Below are positions 1 through 8,328 of a stretch of DNA of 64,000 bases, piece by piece. How positions within the stretch are numbered: the first letter of the stretch is position 1; each line of letters begins with the position of its first letter. Both the position numbers and the translations under genes were made by a program. The notes under the pieces were generated by a model. It did no database searches, had not been told where the DNA came from, and saw only the letters and a list, made by a program, of their open reading frames with translations. The stretch is from Ruegeria halocynthiae (GTDB taxonomy: Bacteria > Pseudomonadota > Alphaproteobacteria > Rhodobacterales > Rhodobacteraceae), in the NCBI RefSeq assembly GCF_000743705.1, contig NZ_JQEZ01000001.1, positions 674,070-738,069 of the forward strand. Direction: 5' to 3'.

Positions 1-50
1 TGCTGTTTGCGCGTTTCGATTTCTTCAATATAGGCAGTGTATAAGCTCAT
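1..50 (-). CDS. acnB: Aconitate hydratase B, N-terminal fragment (runs off the window)
   Basis: A reading frame begins with ATG at 50 and leaves the window on the left. Its first 16 residues read MSLYTAYIEEIETRKQ, which resembles the conserved N-terminus of alphaproteobacterial AcnB, the [4Fe-4S] bifunctional aconitase of the TCA cycle. A purine-rich GAGACGG lies just before the ATG. Only about 2% of the protein is visible, so the call rests on the N-terminal motif alone. Confidence 0.5.
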   Translation of the reverse strand, partial: MSLYTAYIEEIETRKQ

Positions 51-654
51 GTCCGTCTCGGCTGGTAATTTATGGGTTGATGCGGCTATGCAGGCTCCAG
101 CATTAGACTGTGCACCGGCACGACAGATTGCATACCGTCGTATACCCAAAAGATTCTGAATACAAGCGGTGCTGCGACCCTGTCGTGCGAACTGAGCATT
201 CACTGGACAGCGCATCCCGGGGGTATCCTGAAAGCTCAACATTCTAAAGGTCATATAGCGAATTTTCGCGGCGTTGTGCGGGCCTCGTCATGGGCTGTCC
301 CGCCTGTTCTACACTGCGCGTCAGAGGTCAAAGCACGCATTTGTGACACGGTGTCTCATCTGGCTGACCTCAGGGAACTCGTCATATTACTGTTAGGTTA
401 CCGCAATATCCGTTTCCTGCGGCTTAGCCGTTCGTGAGTGGTTTAAGCATTTTCTGCGCCTCGGGGGGATGAACTTTCGAGGCGCAATTCGCATGGAAAC
501 CGGGCAGAGCTTTGTTTCCGCAAGAAATTCCTTAATGATATGGATACGGGTGCCCTGCCAACATCAATGGGGACCGTACGAAGACTCGACAACAACCGCT
601 GCGGAGGCCAGATTTGTGCGCATACTAAGTTCTGTTGCCGTAAGAGAGGGACCG
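51..654. other. Divergent intergenic region, no gene recognised
   Basis: About 600 bp separate the leftward acnB-like start from the cti start. It must hold both promoters. The only structure I noticed is an 8-bp inverted repeat, GCGCCTCG at 456-463 and CGAGGCGC at 478-485, with a 14-nt loop and no T run. It could form a hairpin in the cti leader. Short open frames here are in poor context and look spurious. Confidence 0.5.
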
Positions 655-3054
655 ATGCCGAAGGCTTGGCCATTTGGAAGCCGGACGATTTTGAGTGTCC
701 TATCTGTCGCGATTGCCCTGCTATGTGCGGTCTCGTTCACGACACAGGCACAGACATCCGCACCCGCCAATTCGCATGACGCGCCGACGGGCAGCCAACC
801 TCTCACCAGCAATTGGCCCAACGTGAAATCAATCGTGGATCGCCGCTGTGTCGTTTGCCACAGCTGCTATGATGCACCCTGCCAGTTGAAACTGACCTCA
901 CCCGCCGGACTTTTGCGCGGCGGCAGCAAACAGGCCGTTTACGATTCGGAGCGCCTGACGGATGCACGGCCCACGCGGCTGGGAATTGACGCCCAGACCG
1001 AAACAGGCTGGAGGGAACTTGGCTTTCACCCGGTGACAAACACCCCGGGTCAGCCTGCCACGGCCCCGACCCTGCTTGAAGCATACCTGGAACTTGGCCG
1101 TCAAAACACATTGCCCAGCAACGCACCGGTTCCGAAAGAGCTTGGCCTTACGATAAACCGCCCGCTTGCCTGCCCCGCCCCTGGCGAGTTTGACGCGTTT
1201 GCCGAAGATTATCCGCACATGGGGATGCCCTATGCAACAGCGCCGCTGGGCGATGATGAGTTTCAGGAACTGATCGCCTGGGCCCGCAGCGGCGCCGCGC
1301 TGCCGTCCTCTGCACAAGAACCCCCTGACGCGATCAAAAAACAGATCGCCGAGTGGGAGAGTTTTCTGAACCGCAAAGACCTGCGCAGCCAGTTGATAAG
1401 CCGATATATCTACGAGCATCTGTTTCTGGCGCGGCTTCATTTTCAGGATGACGACCCGCGCCGGTTCTTCCAACTGGTGCGATCCGCAACACCCCGGGGC
1501 GAAGGGATCGACGTTATCGCAACGCGGCGACCCTTTGACAGCCCCGGCGACGGTCCGTTCTATTACCGCCTGAAATTGATTGATGAAACAATCGTACATA
1601 AGGAACATCTGGTTTACACAATCGGGCCAGATCGGATGGCGCGATACCAAGACTTGTTCCTTGATCCCCAATGGGCGCTATCTGAACTGCCCCCCTATGG
1701 TGATGCCGAGGGCGGCGATCCCTTCACCACCTTCGCTCAGATTCCAGCTAAAAGCCGCTATGAATTCCTGTTGGACAACGCGCTGTTTTTCGTCCGCAGC
1801 TTCATTCGCGGTCCGGTCTGCCATGGGCAAACCGCGGTCGACGTGATCGAAGATCGGTTCTGGGTCAGCTTCCTTGATCCCGATGCCGACCTGTCCATCA
1901 CGGACCCTAGCTATCTGAACGAAGGTGCCGCCTATCTGGAGCTGCCCGTTGCGCAGAACAACACCGGGGTGCTGGGCGACCTACAGGGGTTTTCGCACAG
2001 AAATCAAATCCAATACCTCGAATTTCGCGATGCACGGTATCGAAACAGCACAGCGCATAAAACCGGCTTTGGATACGACGCAATATGGGATGGTGACGGC
2101 ACGAACCCCAATGCGCTGATCACTGTGTTTCGCCATTTCGACAATGCCTCGGCCATGACCGGCTTTCATGGCGACATTCCCGAGACCGCCTGGGTCATCG
2201 ACTATCCGATATTCGAACGCATCTATTACAATCTGGTTGCCGGTTTCGACGTGTTCGGACGCGTGGAGCATCAGCTTGCGACGCGGCTGTATATGGATGA
2301 GCTGCGCATGGAAAGCGAGGATACATTCCTGACCTTCATGCCCAGAGACGCCCGGCCCAAGATGTACGAAACCTGGTATCAAGGCGTTCTTGCCGAAATT
2401 CACACCCACTGGCATCAGCGCCGCGTCGATGACAGCTTTCCCACGGGCATAGAGTTCACGACGGGCACTCCGAAACAAGAGTTCCTTCTGCACGTACTCA
2501 GGCGCGGCAACGGGTTGTGGCCCGTTGCTGATCCGATCAACAGATGTGCGGAGGACGGATGCTTGCAACCGGATGACAGTAATCCCGGGTCAATTCTGCG
2601 CACGCTGACAGAGCAGCGCGGTGCATGGGTGACATTTCTGCCCGACGTATCCGTTCTGCTGGTCGAGCAGGAAGGCGGCGATTCAGACATATTCACGCTG
2701 ATCCATGACAAGGCCCATTACAACGTCGCCTTTCTATTCGACGAAGCCGCGCGCCGTGCGCCCAAGGCCGACACGCTGACGATCCTGCCGGGCCTGATCG
2801 GCAGCTATCCGAATTTCTATTTCAAAGTCCCGCAGGGCCAACTGAGCACGTTTGTTGACACCCTGAAATCGACACAGACCCAAGGCGATTGGATGGGCAT
2901 CATAGACAGCTATGGCATTCGCAGAACCAACCCCGATTTTTGGTCGGTCAGCGACCGGATTCACGGGCTCTTTATTCAACAGGACCCGATCCAGGCGGGC
3001 ATCTTCGATCTGAACAGGTACAAAGACCCAAAACTGGGGGATGACCCGACCTGA
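655..3054 (+). CDS. cti: Fatty acid cis-trans isomerase (Cti), periplasmic c-type cytochrome
   Basis: Cti converts cis-unsaturated fatty acids of membrane phospholipids to trans isomers, a fast response to solvents and heat known from Pseudomonas and Vibrio. The protein, 799 residues from the chosen ATG, has a signal peptide (hydrophobic residues about 11-30) followed by a haem-binding CVVCH at 65-69 in the context CVVCHSCYDAPCQLKL, which is diagnostic of the family. Its length is close to that of known Cti proteins. An upstream frame is open to 469, but the ATG at 655 has a GAGAGGG ribosome site and is directly followed by the signal peptide. The next gene, for a hemolysin-III membrane protein, begins 66 bp downstream and may be co-transcribed. 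Confidence 0.9.
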   Translation: MPKAWPFGSRTILSVLSVAIALLCAVSFTTQAQTSAPANSHDAPTGSQPLTSNWPNVKSIVDRRCVVCHSCYDAPCQLKLTSPAGLLRGGSKQAVYDSERLTDARPTRLGIDAQTETGWRELGFHPVTNTPGQPATAPTLLEAYLELGRQNTLPSNAPVPKELGLTINRPLACPAPGEFDAFAEDYPHMGMPYATAPLGDDEFQELIAWARSGAALPSSAQEPPDAIKKQIAEWESFLNRKDLRSQLISRYIYEHLFLARLHFQDDDPRRFFQLVRSATPRGEGIDVIATRRPFDSPGDGPFYYRLKLIDETIVHKEHLVYTIGPDRMARYQDLFLDPQWALSELPPYGDAEGGDPFTTFAQIPAKSRYEFLLDNALFFVRSFIRGPVCHGQTAVDVIEDRFWVSFLDPDADLSITDPSYLNEGAAYLELPVAQNNTGVLGDLQGFSHRNQIQYLEFRDARYRNSTAHKTGFGYDAIWDGDGTNPNALITVFRHFDNASAMTGFHGDIPETAWVIDYPIFERIYYNLVAGFDVFGRVEHQLATRLYMDELRMESEDTFLTFMPRDARPKMYETWYQGVLAEIHTHWHQRRVDDSFPTGIEFTTGTPKQEFLLHVLRRGNGLWPVADPINRCAEDGCLQPDDSNPGSILRTLTEQRGAWVTFLPDVSVLLVEQEGGDSDIFTLIHDKAHYNVAFLFDEAARRAPKADTLTILPGLIGSYPNFYFKVPQGQLSTFVDTLKSTQTQGDWMGIIDSYGIRRTNPDFWSVSDRIHGLFIQQDPIQAGIFDLNRYKDPKLGDDPT

Positions 3055-3120
3055 CATCAAACCGGCAGGCCGACACAAAGGCGGTGCGCATACGCCAGAG
3101 ACAGCGCGCGACTTGTCGGG

Positions 3121-3816
3121 ATGCCTTTCGGTTCATACGTTAATGAGATGTGGTCATTTACAGATATCCGCCCGGCCTACAGCCGGGCCGAACGCATAAG
3201 TGACGGCGTTGTTCACCTGTTGGGCGTCACCGCCGCGCTTGTTGCTGTCCCTGTTCTGATTACAATAACCATACTTTACCGCCCCCAGCCCGCCGCCGTT
3301 CTGGGGGCAAGCATTTACGGTTTCACGCTGGTTCTGATGCTGACTTTTTCCGCCCTCTACAACATGGTCGCAAGCGAAAGGTGGTCGGACCTTTTGCGGC
3401 GTCTGGATCATTCGGGCATATACGTGAAAATCGCGGGCACCTATACGCCGTTCCTTCTGCTGTCGGGGACACAGACGCCGGGGTTGCTGATCGGGCTTTG
3501 GTCGTCTGCAACGTTGGGATCAGCATTGAAAATGTTTGATCCCAGCCGGTTCCGCTGGTTCGGACTGGCGCTTTATCTGATGATGGGCTGGGCGATTGTC
3601 TGGGCTGGTCAATCCATGCTGGCAGAGCTTTCGAAAACCGTCGTGATGCTGATGATCGCTGGGGGTATCGTGTATACCGTCGGCGTTGCTTTCTATCTTC
3701 TGGAACGGATGCCGTTTCACAATACGATCTGGCATGTCTTTGTGTTGACGGGCAGTGTTCTGTTCTTCAGCGCGGTTACATTTCACATATTTCCAGGTCC
3801 GCAGGAAAATCTGTAA
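3121..3816 (+). CDS. Hemolysin III / TrhA (YqfA) family membrane protein
   Basis: A 231-residue protein with about seven hydrophobic helices. It shows the family pattern: an N-terminal ERISDGVVHLLG segment, a central SALYNM..RLDHSGIYVKIAGTYTPF segment and a C-terminal histidine (FHIF). Bacterial members of this PAQR-related family are linked to membrane-lipid homeostasis; the hemolysin name is historical. It follows cti by 66 bp on the same strand, so a role in membrane fluidity is a reasonable inference. An ATG at 3148 is an alternative start. Confidence 0.8.
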   Translation: MPFGSYVNEMWSFTDIRPAYSRAERISDGVVHLLGVTAALVAVPVLITITILYRPQPAAVLGASIYGFTLVLMLTFSALYNMVASERWSDLLRRLDHSGIYVKIAGTYTPFLLLSGTQTPGLLIGLWSSATLGSALKMFDPSRFRWFGLALYLMMGWAIVWAGQSMLAELSKTVVMLMIAGGIVYTVGVAFYLLERMPFHNTIWHVFVLTGSVLFFSAVTFHIFPGPQENL

Positions 3817-3859
3817 CCGCTTCGGACACTGCGCGCGCCCTGGCGCAGAACCGGGGCGG

Positions 3860-3888
3860 AAAAGGGCCGGACGTCCCCGGCCCCTTTG
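3860..3888. terminator. Bidirectional terminator between convergent genes
   Basis: AAAGGGCCGG at 3861-3870 pairs with CCGGCCCCTTT (about 3877-3887) around a short ACGTCC loop, with one bulged base. A-rich and T-rich flanks on the two sides would allow it to end transcription of both the hemolysin-III gene and the convergent aminotransferase gene. Confidence 0.65.
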
Positions 3889-3906
3889 CGTTGATATCAA
3901 ACAATG

Positions 3907-5280
3907 TCAGCCCAGAACCGTCTCGACGGCCTGAACAGTCCCGGCCACCACCTGATCGGCTTCCTCACGGCTCAGGCAGAAGGGCGGCGCAAAACCCAGA
4001 ATGTCACCCTGCGGCATGGCACGGGCGATGATCCGGCTTTGATCCAACAGTTTGGCAGAGACCTGCGGGCCGATCTTGTCAGCCGCATCAAAGAAGGTTC
4101 GGCTGTCCCTGTCCTTTACAAATTCGACGGCGCACAACATGCCTTCGCCACGCACGTCCCCGACATGGGGGTGATCGGCCAGCGCCTCAGCCAGCGTCCG
4201 ATTCAAATAGGCCCCGACGTCTGCCGCGTTCGAAACCAGGTTCAGATCATCAATCAGCTTAAGGTTGGCAACCCCCGCCGCAGCACCGATGGGGTGCGCC
4301 GAATAGGTCCAACCGTGCCCGATGGGGCCGTTTTCATCGGTGCCCTGTTCCAACACTTTCCAGACCTTGTCTGAGATAATCGAACCGGACAGCGGCGCGT
4401 AGGCCGACGTAAGCCCTTTGGCGATGGTGATGATATCCGGTTCGATCCCGTAATGTGCGCTACCGAACATGGTGCCGAGACGGCCGAAACCGGTGACGAC
4501 TTCGTCGGCCACCAGCAGGATGTCGTGCTTTTTCAGCACCGTCTGAATGGCGTCCCAATAGCCCGCAGGCGGCGGCACGATGCCGCCAGTGCCCAGAACC
4601 GGCTCACCAATAAATGCAGCGATGGTGTCGGCACCTTCACGTTCGATCAGCGCCTCAAGCTCGGCGACGCAATGGGCCACAAACTGCTCTTCGGTCTGAT
4701 CCAGATCGTCCCGACGATAATAATAAGGGGCCTCGGTATGGATAACCTGATCGACTGGCAGATCGAATTTCTTGTGGAACAGTTCCAGCCCGGTCAGGGA
4801 CCCTGTCACCAGACCCGACCCGTGATACCCACGCCAGCGCGAGATGATTTTCTTCTTCTCGGGACGACCCAGAATGTTGTTGTAGTACCAGATCAGTTTG
4901 ACGTTGGTCTCATTCGCGTCCGAGCCGCCAAGGCCAAAATAGACCTTGGACATATTCGCGGGCGCGCGGTCCAGAATCATCTTGGACAGGGTGATCGACG
5001 CTTCGGTCCCGTGGCCCACATAAGAATGATAATAGGCCAGTTCCTTGGCCTGTTCGCCGATGGCATCGGCGATCTCTTGACGGCCATAGCCGACGTTCAC
5101 GCAATACAGGCCCGCAAAAGCATCCAGCAACCTGTTGCCGTCGCGGTCTTCGATAAAGACACCCGAGGCGGTTTTGATCACACGGCTCGGGCTTTCGCCA
5201 CGGGCGTGCTGCGCCAGATGGGTCGACGGGTGAAAAAAGTTCTCACGATCCCATTGATCGAGTTGGTCATTCTTCAGCAT
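3907..5280 (-). CDS. Class III PLP aminotransferase (omega-transaminase type), probable diaminobutyrate transaminase of ectoine catabolism
   Basis: Fold-type I aminotransferase of 457 residues. K288 in ITIAKGL is the expected PLP lysine, D259 in ADEVVTGFGR the expected pyridine-nitrogen partner, and GLGGSDANET the phosphate-binding turn. From memory it is very close to an omega-transaminase of Ruegeria sp. TM1040. In ectoine catabolic clusters this gene (called atf or doeD) converts 2,4-diaminobutyrate to aspartate semialdehyde. Its position downstream of the asnC-type regulator and eutBC supports that role here. The substrate is inferred from context, and omega-amino acids such as beta-alanine are also possible. 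A succinate/aspartate-semialdehyde dehydrogenase partner is not in the window. Confidence 0.85.
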   Translation of the reverse strand: MLKNDQLDQWDRENFFHPSTHLAQHARGESPSRVIKTASGVFIEDRDGNRLLDAFAGLYCVNVGYGRQEIADAIGEQAKELAYYHSYVGHGTEASITLSKMILDRAPANMSKVYFGLGGSDANETNVKLIWYYNNILGRPEKKKIISRWRGYHGSGLVTGSLTGLELFHKKFDLPVDQVIHTEAPYYYRRDDLDQTEEQFVAHCVAELEALIEREGADTIAAFIGEPVLGTGGIVPPPAGYWDAIQTVLKKHDILLVADEVVTGFGRLGTMFGSAHYGIEPDIITIAKGLTSAYAPLSGSIISDKVWKVLEQGTDENGPIGHGWTYSAHPIGAAAGVANLKLIDDLNLVSNAADVGAYLNRTLAEALADHPHVGDVRGEGMLCAVEFVKDRDSRTFFDAADKIGPQVSAKLLDQSRIIARAMPQGDILGFAPPFCLSREEADQVVAGTVQAVETVLG

Positions 5281-5578
5281 TGTTTTCCTTTCTCATCCGT
5301 ACGGGATCACGCCCGGTTTTGGCAGACGTACTTGATTCTAATAAACCTTTCCATGCCTCTGGCGATCTGATCGTCGCTTTCCAAGGACAGAGCTGCCATT
5401 GCAACGGCCACAGCTGACCGCCCCACAAGCAGACTGGTTGCATTGCCTTGGCCCCCTGCCCCTAAAATCACAGTCCTCCAGAGTATTGGCTGCAAATTTC
5501 CATATCCTCCCCGGAAGGAACGTCTGAATTCGCGCCATCCGGCAGAGGATTCCTCTGCCACAGCAGGATCAAACCAGT
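5281..5578. other. Intergenic region upstream of the aminotransferase gene
   Basis: Nearly 300 bp separate the AsnC-type regulator from the aminotransferase start. Its AT content rises towards 5281, as expected of a leader and promoter. I found no convincing operator palindrome or small gene. The short open frames here lack ribosome sites and resemble nothing known to me. Confidence 0.4.
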
Positions 5579-6055
5579 CTAGGGCTGCAACAACACCTCG
5601 AATGGGGGTCTTCCGACGCCCTTGACCGGTTTCGTCACGATATAGGTGAAATACCGGCTCAGCCCGATGCGGGCGTCCAGCATCTCGTCGATCAATTGCT
5701 GATAGGCCTCAATGTCGCGGGTGACGATTTGCAACAAATAGTCGAACCCGCCGCCCAGCGCCCAACACGCCACTACCTCATCATACCGTTGCATTGCGGC
5801 CTCAAAAGCGCGGAAGCTGGCCGCAGTGTGGTCGGTGATTTCAACCGAGACAAAGACGGTCACATGGGGTGCCAGCTTTCTGAGGTTGATGCGTGCGCCG
5901 TAACCTTCGATCAGGCCCGCCTTTTCCAGTTTCCTCAACCTCTCCCAACAAGGAGTGGGCGACAGGCCGATCTTGTCGGCCAGGGCCGCCTTGGTGATCC
6001 GACCGTCCTGTGTAAGGACAGACAGGATCTGAATATCGCGTTCATCCAACCGCAT
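5579..6055 (-). CDS. Lrp/AsnC family transcriptional regulator of the ectoine gene cluster
   Basis: A 158-residue protein with the two-part Lrp/AsnC layout. The N-terminal winged helix-turn-helix (residues about 3-50, LDERDIQILSVLTQDGRITKAALADKIGLS) is followed by a RAM ligand-binding domain containing ALGGGFDYLLQI. Ectoine catabolic clusters commonly carry an asnC/doeX gene between eutC and the aminotransferase gene, which is its position here. It probably senses a catabolic intermediate such as a diaminobutyrate derivative; this is inferred from other ectoine clusters. Confidence 0.85.
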   Translation of the reverse strand: MRLDERDIQILSVLTQDGRITKAALADKIGLSPTPCWERLRKLEKAGLIEGYGARINLRKLAPHVTVFVSVEITDHTAASFRAFEAAMQRYDEVVACWALGGGFDYLLQIVTRDIEAYQQLIDEMLDARIGLSRYFTYIVTKPVKGVGRPPFEVLLQP

Positions 6056-6122
6056 TACAGCTTTCCAACTCGATGCACCGACCCCACATCCAAAATCAGG
6101 TCATTAGACATGGCGATGCTCC

Positions 6123-7109
6123 TTACGCCTGTATGATCGTCCCGGCCTTGCCAAAGCGCTGGCGCACATGGGTGGCAATCGCAGTGTCCTGAGCGCCGGT
6201 TCCGGTCAGATCGCAAATGGTCACAGCCTCGGAAAAGGCCCGCCCGGTTTTTGCACCCGTTATCACTTCGCCCAGTTCGGCTGGTGTCTTGTTCACCCAT
6301 AGACCAGCCGCCATAGCTGCCTCCAACTCGCCCGACACCTGACACTGGCTGACATTGTCGCAGATATAGGCATCTGCTGCGTTCAGCGCGGCGGGGTCAA
6401 TCTCATTCTTGCCAGTCTGATCCGATCCCATGGCGGTGACGTGCAGCCCGGGGTGAAGCCATTCAGCCTGCAACACCGGCTCACGCGCAGGGGTAGTGGT
6501 GACAACCAGCTGCGAGCGGGCAACCAGTTCGGATGGATCGGTCACGGCTTTGGCCTCAACCCCCAACTGACACGCCAGATCGGTGGCACAAGCGGCGGCC
6601 TTATCCGCGTCGCGACCGTGCACCAGAACCTGTTTGAAGGGGCGTACCAGATGGGCCGCGATCATCTGCAAACGCGCCTGAACCCCGGTTCCGATCACCC
6701 CTGCGGTGTCAACCGTTTCCGGTGCCAGATGCCGGGCGGCCACAGCGCCAGCAGCAGCGGTGCGTATGTCCGTCAGATAGCCGTTGTCCAGAAACAGGCT
6801 TTGCACCAGCCCCGTCTTGGCGGAAAACAGGATCATCAGGCCATTCAGGCTGGAAAAACCCAGCGCCGGGTTGTCGAAAAACCCCGGCGACACCTTGATG
6901 GCGAACCCGTCAAAGCCGGGGATAAAGGCGGTTTTCACATCCACCTCGCCGTTCACCTCGGGCAGGTCCATGGACAATATCGGCGGCATCACCACTTTGC
7001 CGGATGCCAGCGCGACAAAGGCCCGCTCCACCACATCCACGGCGGTCAGGTCCAGCCTTACGACCTCTTTCAACTGGGCCTCGGTCACGATCTGGATGTC
7101 ATGCGCCAT
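6123..7109 (-). CDS. eutC: EutC, ornithine cyclodeaminase-like protein of (hydroxy)ectoine utilisation
   Basis: A 328-residue member of the ornithine cyclodeaminase/mu-crystallin family. A Rossmann NAD(P) site is visible at GVIGTGVQARLQ (about residue 138 on), preceded by the DIRTAAAGAVAARHLAP segment typical of the family. Its start overlaps the end of eutB by 11 bp, so the two are translationally coupled. EutB and EutC are proposed to act on hydroxylated intermediates during hydroxyectoine breakdown. The relatives BhcB and BhcD act as hydroxyaspartate dehydratase and iminosuccinate reductase, so an iminosuccinate-type reduction is possible. Confidence 0.85.
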   Translation of the reverse strand: MAHDIQIVTEAQLKEVVRLDLTAVDVVERAFVALASGKVVMPPILSMDLPEVNGEVDVKTAFIPGFDGFAIKVSPGFFDNPALGFSSLNGLMILFSAKTGLVQSLFLDNGYLTDIRTAAAGAVAARHLAPETVDTAGVIGTGVQARLQMIAAHLVRPFKQVLVHGRDADKAAACATDLACQLGVEAKAVTDPSELVARSQLVVTTTPAREPVLQAEWLHPGLHVTAMGSDQTGKNEIDPAALNAADAYICDNVSQCQVSGELEAAMAAGLWVNKTPAELGEVITGAKTGRAFSEAVTICDLTGTGAQDTAIATHVRQRFGKAGTIIQA

Positions 7110-8109
7110 ATGGGGTCCCTTTTATCTTGAGGTCACCGATCCTCAGGTCCTGACCGGTCACGATTTTGGCGAATGTCGGCATGTCCAGATTGCGGCCGGT
7201 GACGATGGTGCCGACTGGGCCCTTTGGTTGCGGCAGCTTGCCCGCCAGCATCGCGGCCTGCCCGACCACTGATGCCCCCTCGGCGACGATACGGTCCTCG
7301 TAAAACATCACCTGCATTGCGTGGCGGATTTCGTCTTCGGTGACCAGAACCGTGTCGTCCAGCAGATCGCGGCAGATGGGAAAGCTCAGCCGGTTCTGCA
7401 GACCGATCCCACCGCCCAGGCTGTCGGCCAAAGAGGAATACTCCGACACCTCAACCGGCTTGCCCGCACGGATGCTTTCATACATGGCCGCGCCGCGTTC
7501 CATGGTGATGCCGATGACCTGCACATCCGGATTGATCGCCTTGGCCGCCGTTGCAACGCCAGCGGCCAGCCCGCCACCCGAAAGCGGCACCAGGATCATG
7601 TCCAGATCAGGACGTGCCTCAAGCATTTCCAGACCGATGGTCCCCTGTCCGCCAATCACCTGTGGATCATCAAACGGCGAGATTTCGACCAACCCCTCAG
7701 CCGCGCACAATCTCTGGCTTTCGTGCATGGCCTGATCCTGCGTCGTACCGATGATACGCACGTCCACGCCAAGCTCCCTGATCCCATCGACCTTGGCCTG
7801 CGGCACCAGTTCGGACATGCAGATCACCGCTTTGATGCCGCGCCTGTTGGCGGCAAACGCAACGCCGCGCCCGTGATTGCCTGTAGAACAGCAGGTCACG
7901 CCGCGCACGTCGTCCGGCAAGGCCATGACCGCCGACATGGCACCGCGCAGCTTAAAGGCACCGACGGGCTGCATGCTTTCCATCTTCATCAAAAAGTCAT
8001 GACCAGCCACGGCCGACATAAAGGGCGATGGGATGAAAGGCGTGTTATCCGCCACACCCCGAATCCTGTGCCGGGCACTGAGGATATCAGCGAGGGTCAT
8101 GTGCATCAT
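7099..8109 (-). CDS. eutB: EutB, threonine/hydroxyaspartate dehydratase-like PLP enzyme of (hydroxy)ectoine utilisation
   Basis: A fold-type II PLP enzyme of about 336 residues. The PLP lysine lies in GAFKLRGA (about residue 50), the asparagine loop is STGNHG and the phosphate loop is SGGGLAAG. It resembles threonine dehydratases and is the typical EutB of ectoine clusters, upstream of and overlapping eutC. Several starts are possible: GTG at 8118 and ATGs at 8109, 8106 and 8100. I chose 8109 for the GTGGA-like site before it. The enzyme probably removes water from a hydroxylated intermediate, suggesting that the strain uses hydroxyectoine as well as ectoine. Confidence 0.85.
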   Translation of the reverse strand: MMHMTLADILSARHRIRGVADNTPFIPSPFMSAVAGHDFLMKMESMQPVGAFKLRGAMSAVMALPDDVRGVTCCSTGNHGRGVAFAANRRGIKAVICMSELVPQAKVDGIRELGVDVRIIGTTQDQAMHESQRLCAAEGLVEISPFDDPQVIGGQGTIGLEMLEARPDLDMILVPLSGGGLAAGVATAAKAINPDVQVIGITMERGAAMYESIRAGKPVEVSEYSSLADSLGGGIGLQNRLSFPICRDLLDDTVLVTEDEIRHAMQVMFYEDRIVAEGASVVGQAAMLAGKLPQPKGPVGTIVTGRNLDMPTFAKIVTGQDLRIGDLKIKGTPYGA

Positions 8110-8136
8110 TCGGTCCACTCATCGCATTTAGACGGC

Positions 8137-8152
8137 ATGTTGTGCACAACAT
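8137..8152. promoter_or_regulatory. Perfect 16-bp palindrome, candidate operator upstream of eutB
   Basis: ATGTTGTGCACAACAT is a perfect inverted repeat centred between 8144 and 8145, 28-37 bp upstream of the possible eutB starts. Its core TTGT-GC-ACAA has the shape of sites bound by GntR regulators of the FCD type. The cluster encodes such a regulator at 10780. Binding is inferred. Confidence 0.55.
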
Positions 8153-8263
8153 TGCACAGGCAATACCCAAGTCAACTGTCGCGCCTTGGGAAAACAGCAA
8201 AATTGCCCTTTGACAGGTCGAATTTCGTAGCTAATCATACCGCCAGATTCGAAACGAATGCAC

Positions 8264-8273
8264 ATGTATACAA
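8264..8273. promoter_or_regulatory. Second operator-like palindrome upstream of doeA
   Basis: ATGTATACAA contains the perfect palindrome TGTATACA and fits TTGT-N2-ACAA at nine of ten positions. It lies about 55 bp before the doeA start, on the other side of the divergent promoter region from the TTGTGCACAA site. The two would let one regulator control both transcripts. Confidence 0.4.
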
Positions 8274-8328
8274 GCTGATCGGATTGTCCTGCACGGCCCC
8301 CAACTCAGCTATAGACCGCGAGGACCTC

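Noticed and set aside
456-485. Inverted repeat GCGCCTCG/CGAGGCGC as a terminator
   Set aside because: No T run on either side and not placed after a gene; at most a leader hairpin.
4453-5370. 305-codon plus-strand frame opposite the aminotransferase gene
   Set aside because: Reverse-frame shadow; the aminotransferase has all expected PLP motifs.
7321-8328. N-terminal extension of the doeA frame by 336 codons
   Set aside because: It lies antisense to eutB, shows no homology, and the family start with an AGGA site is at 8329.
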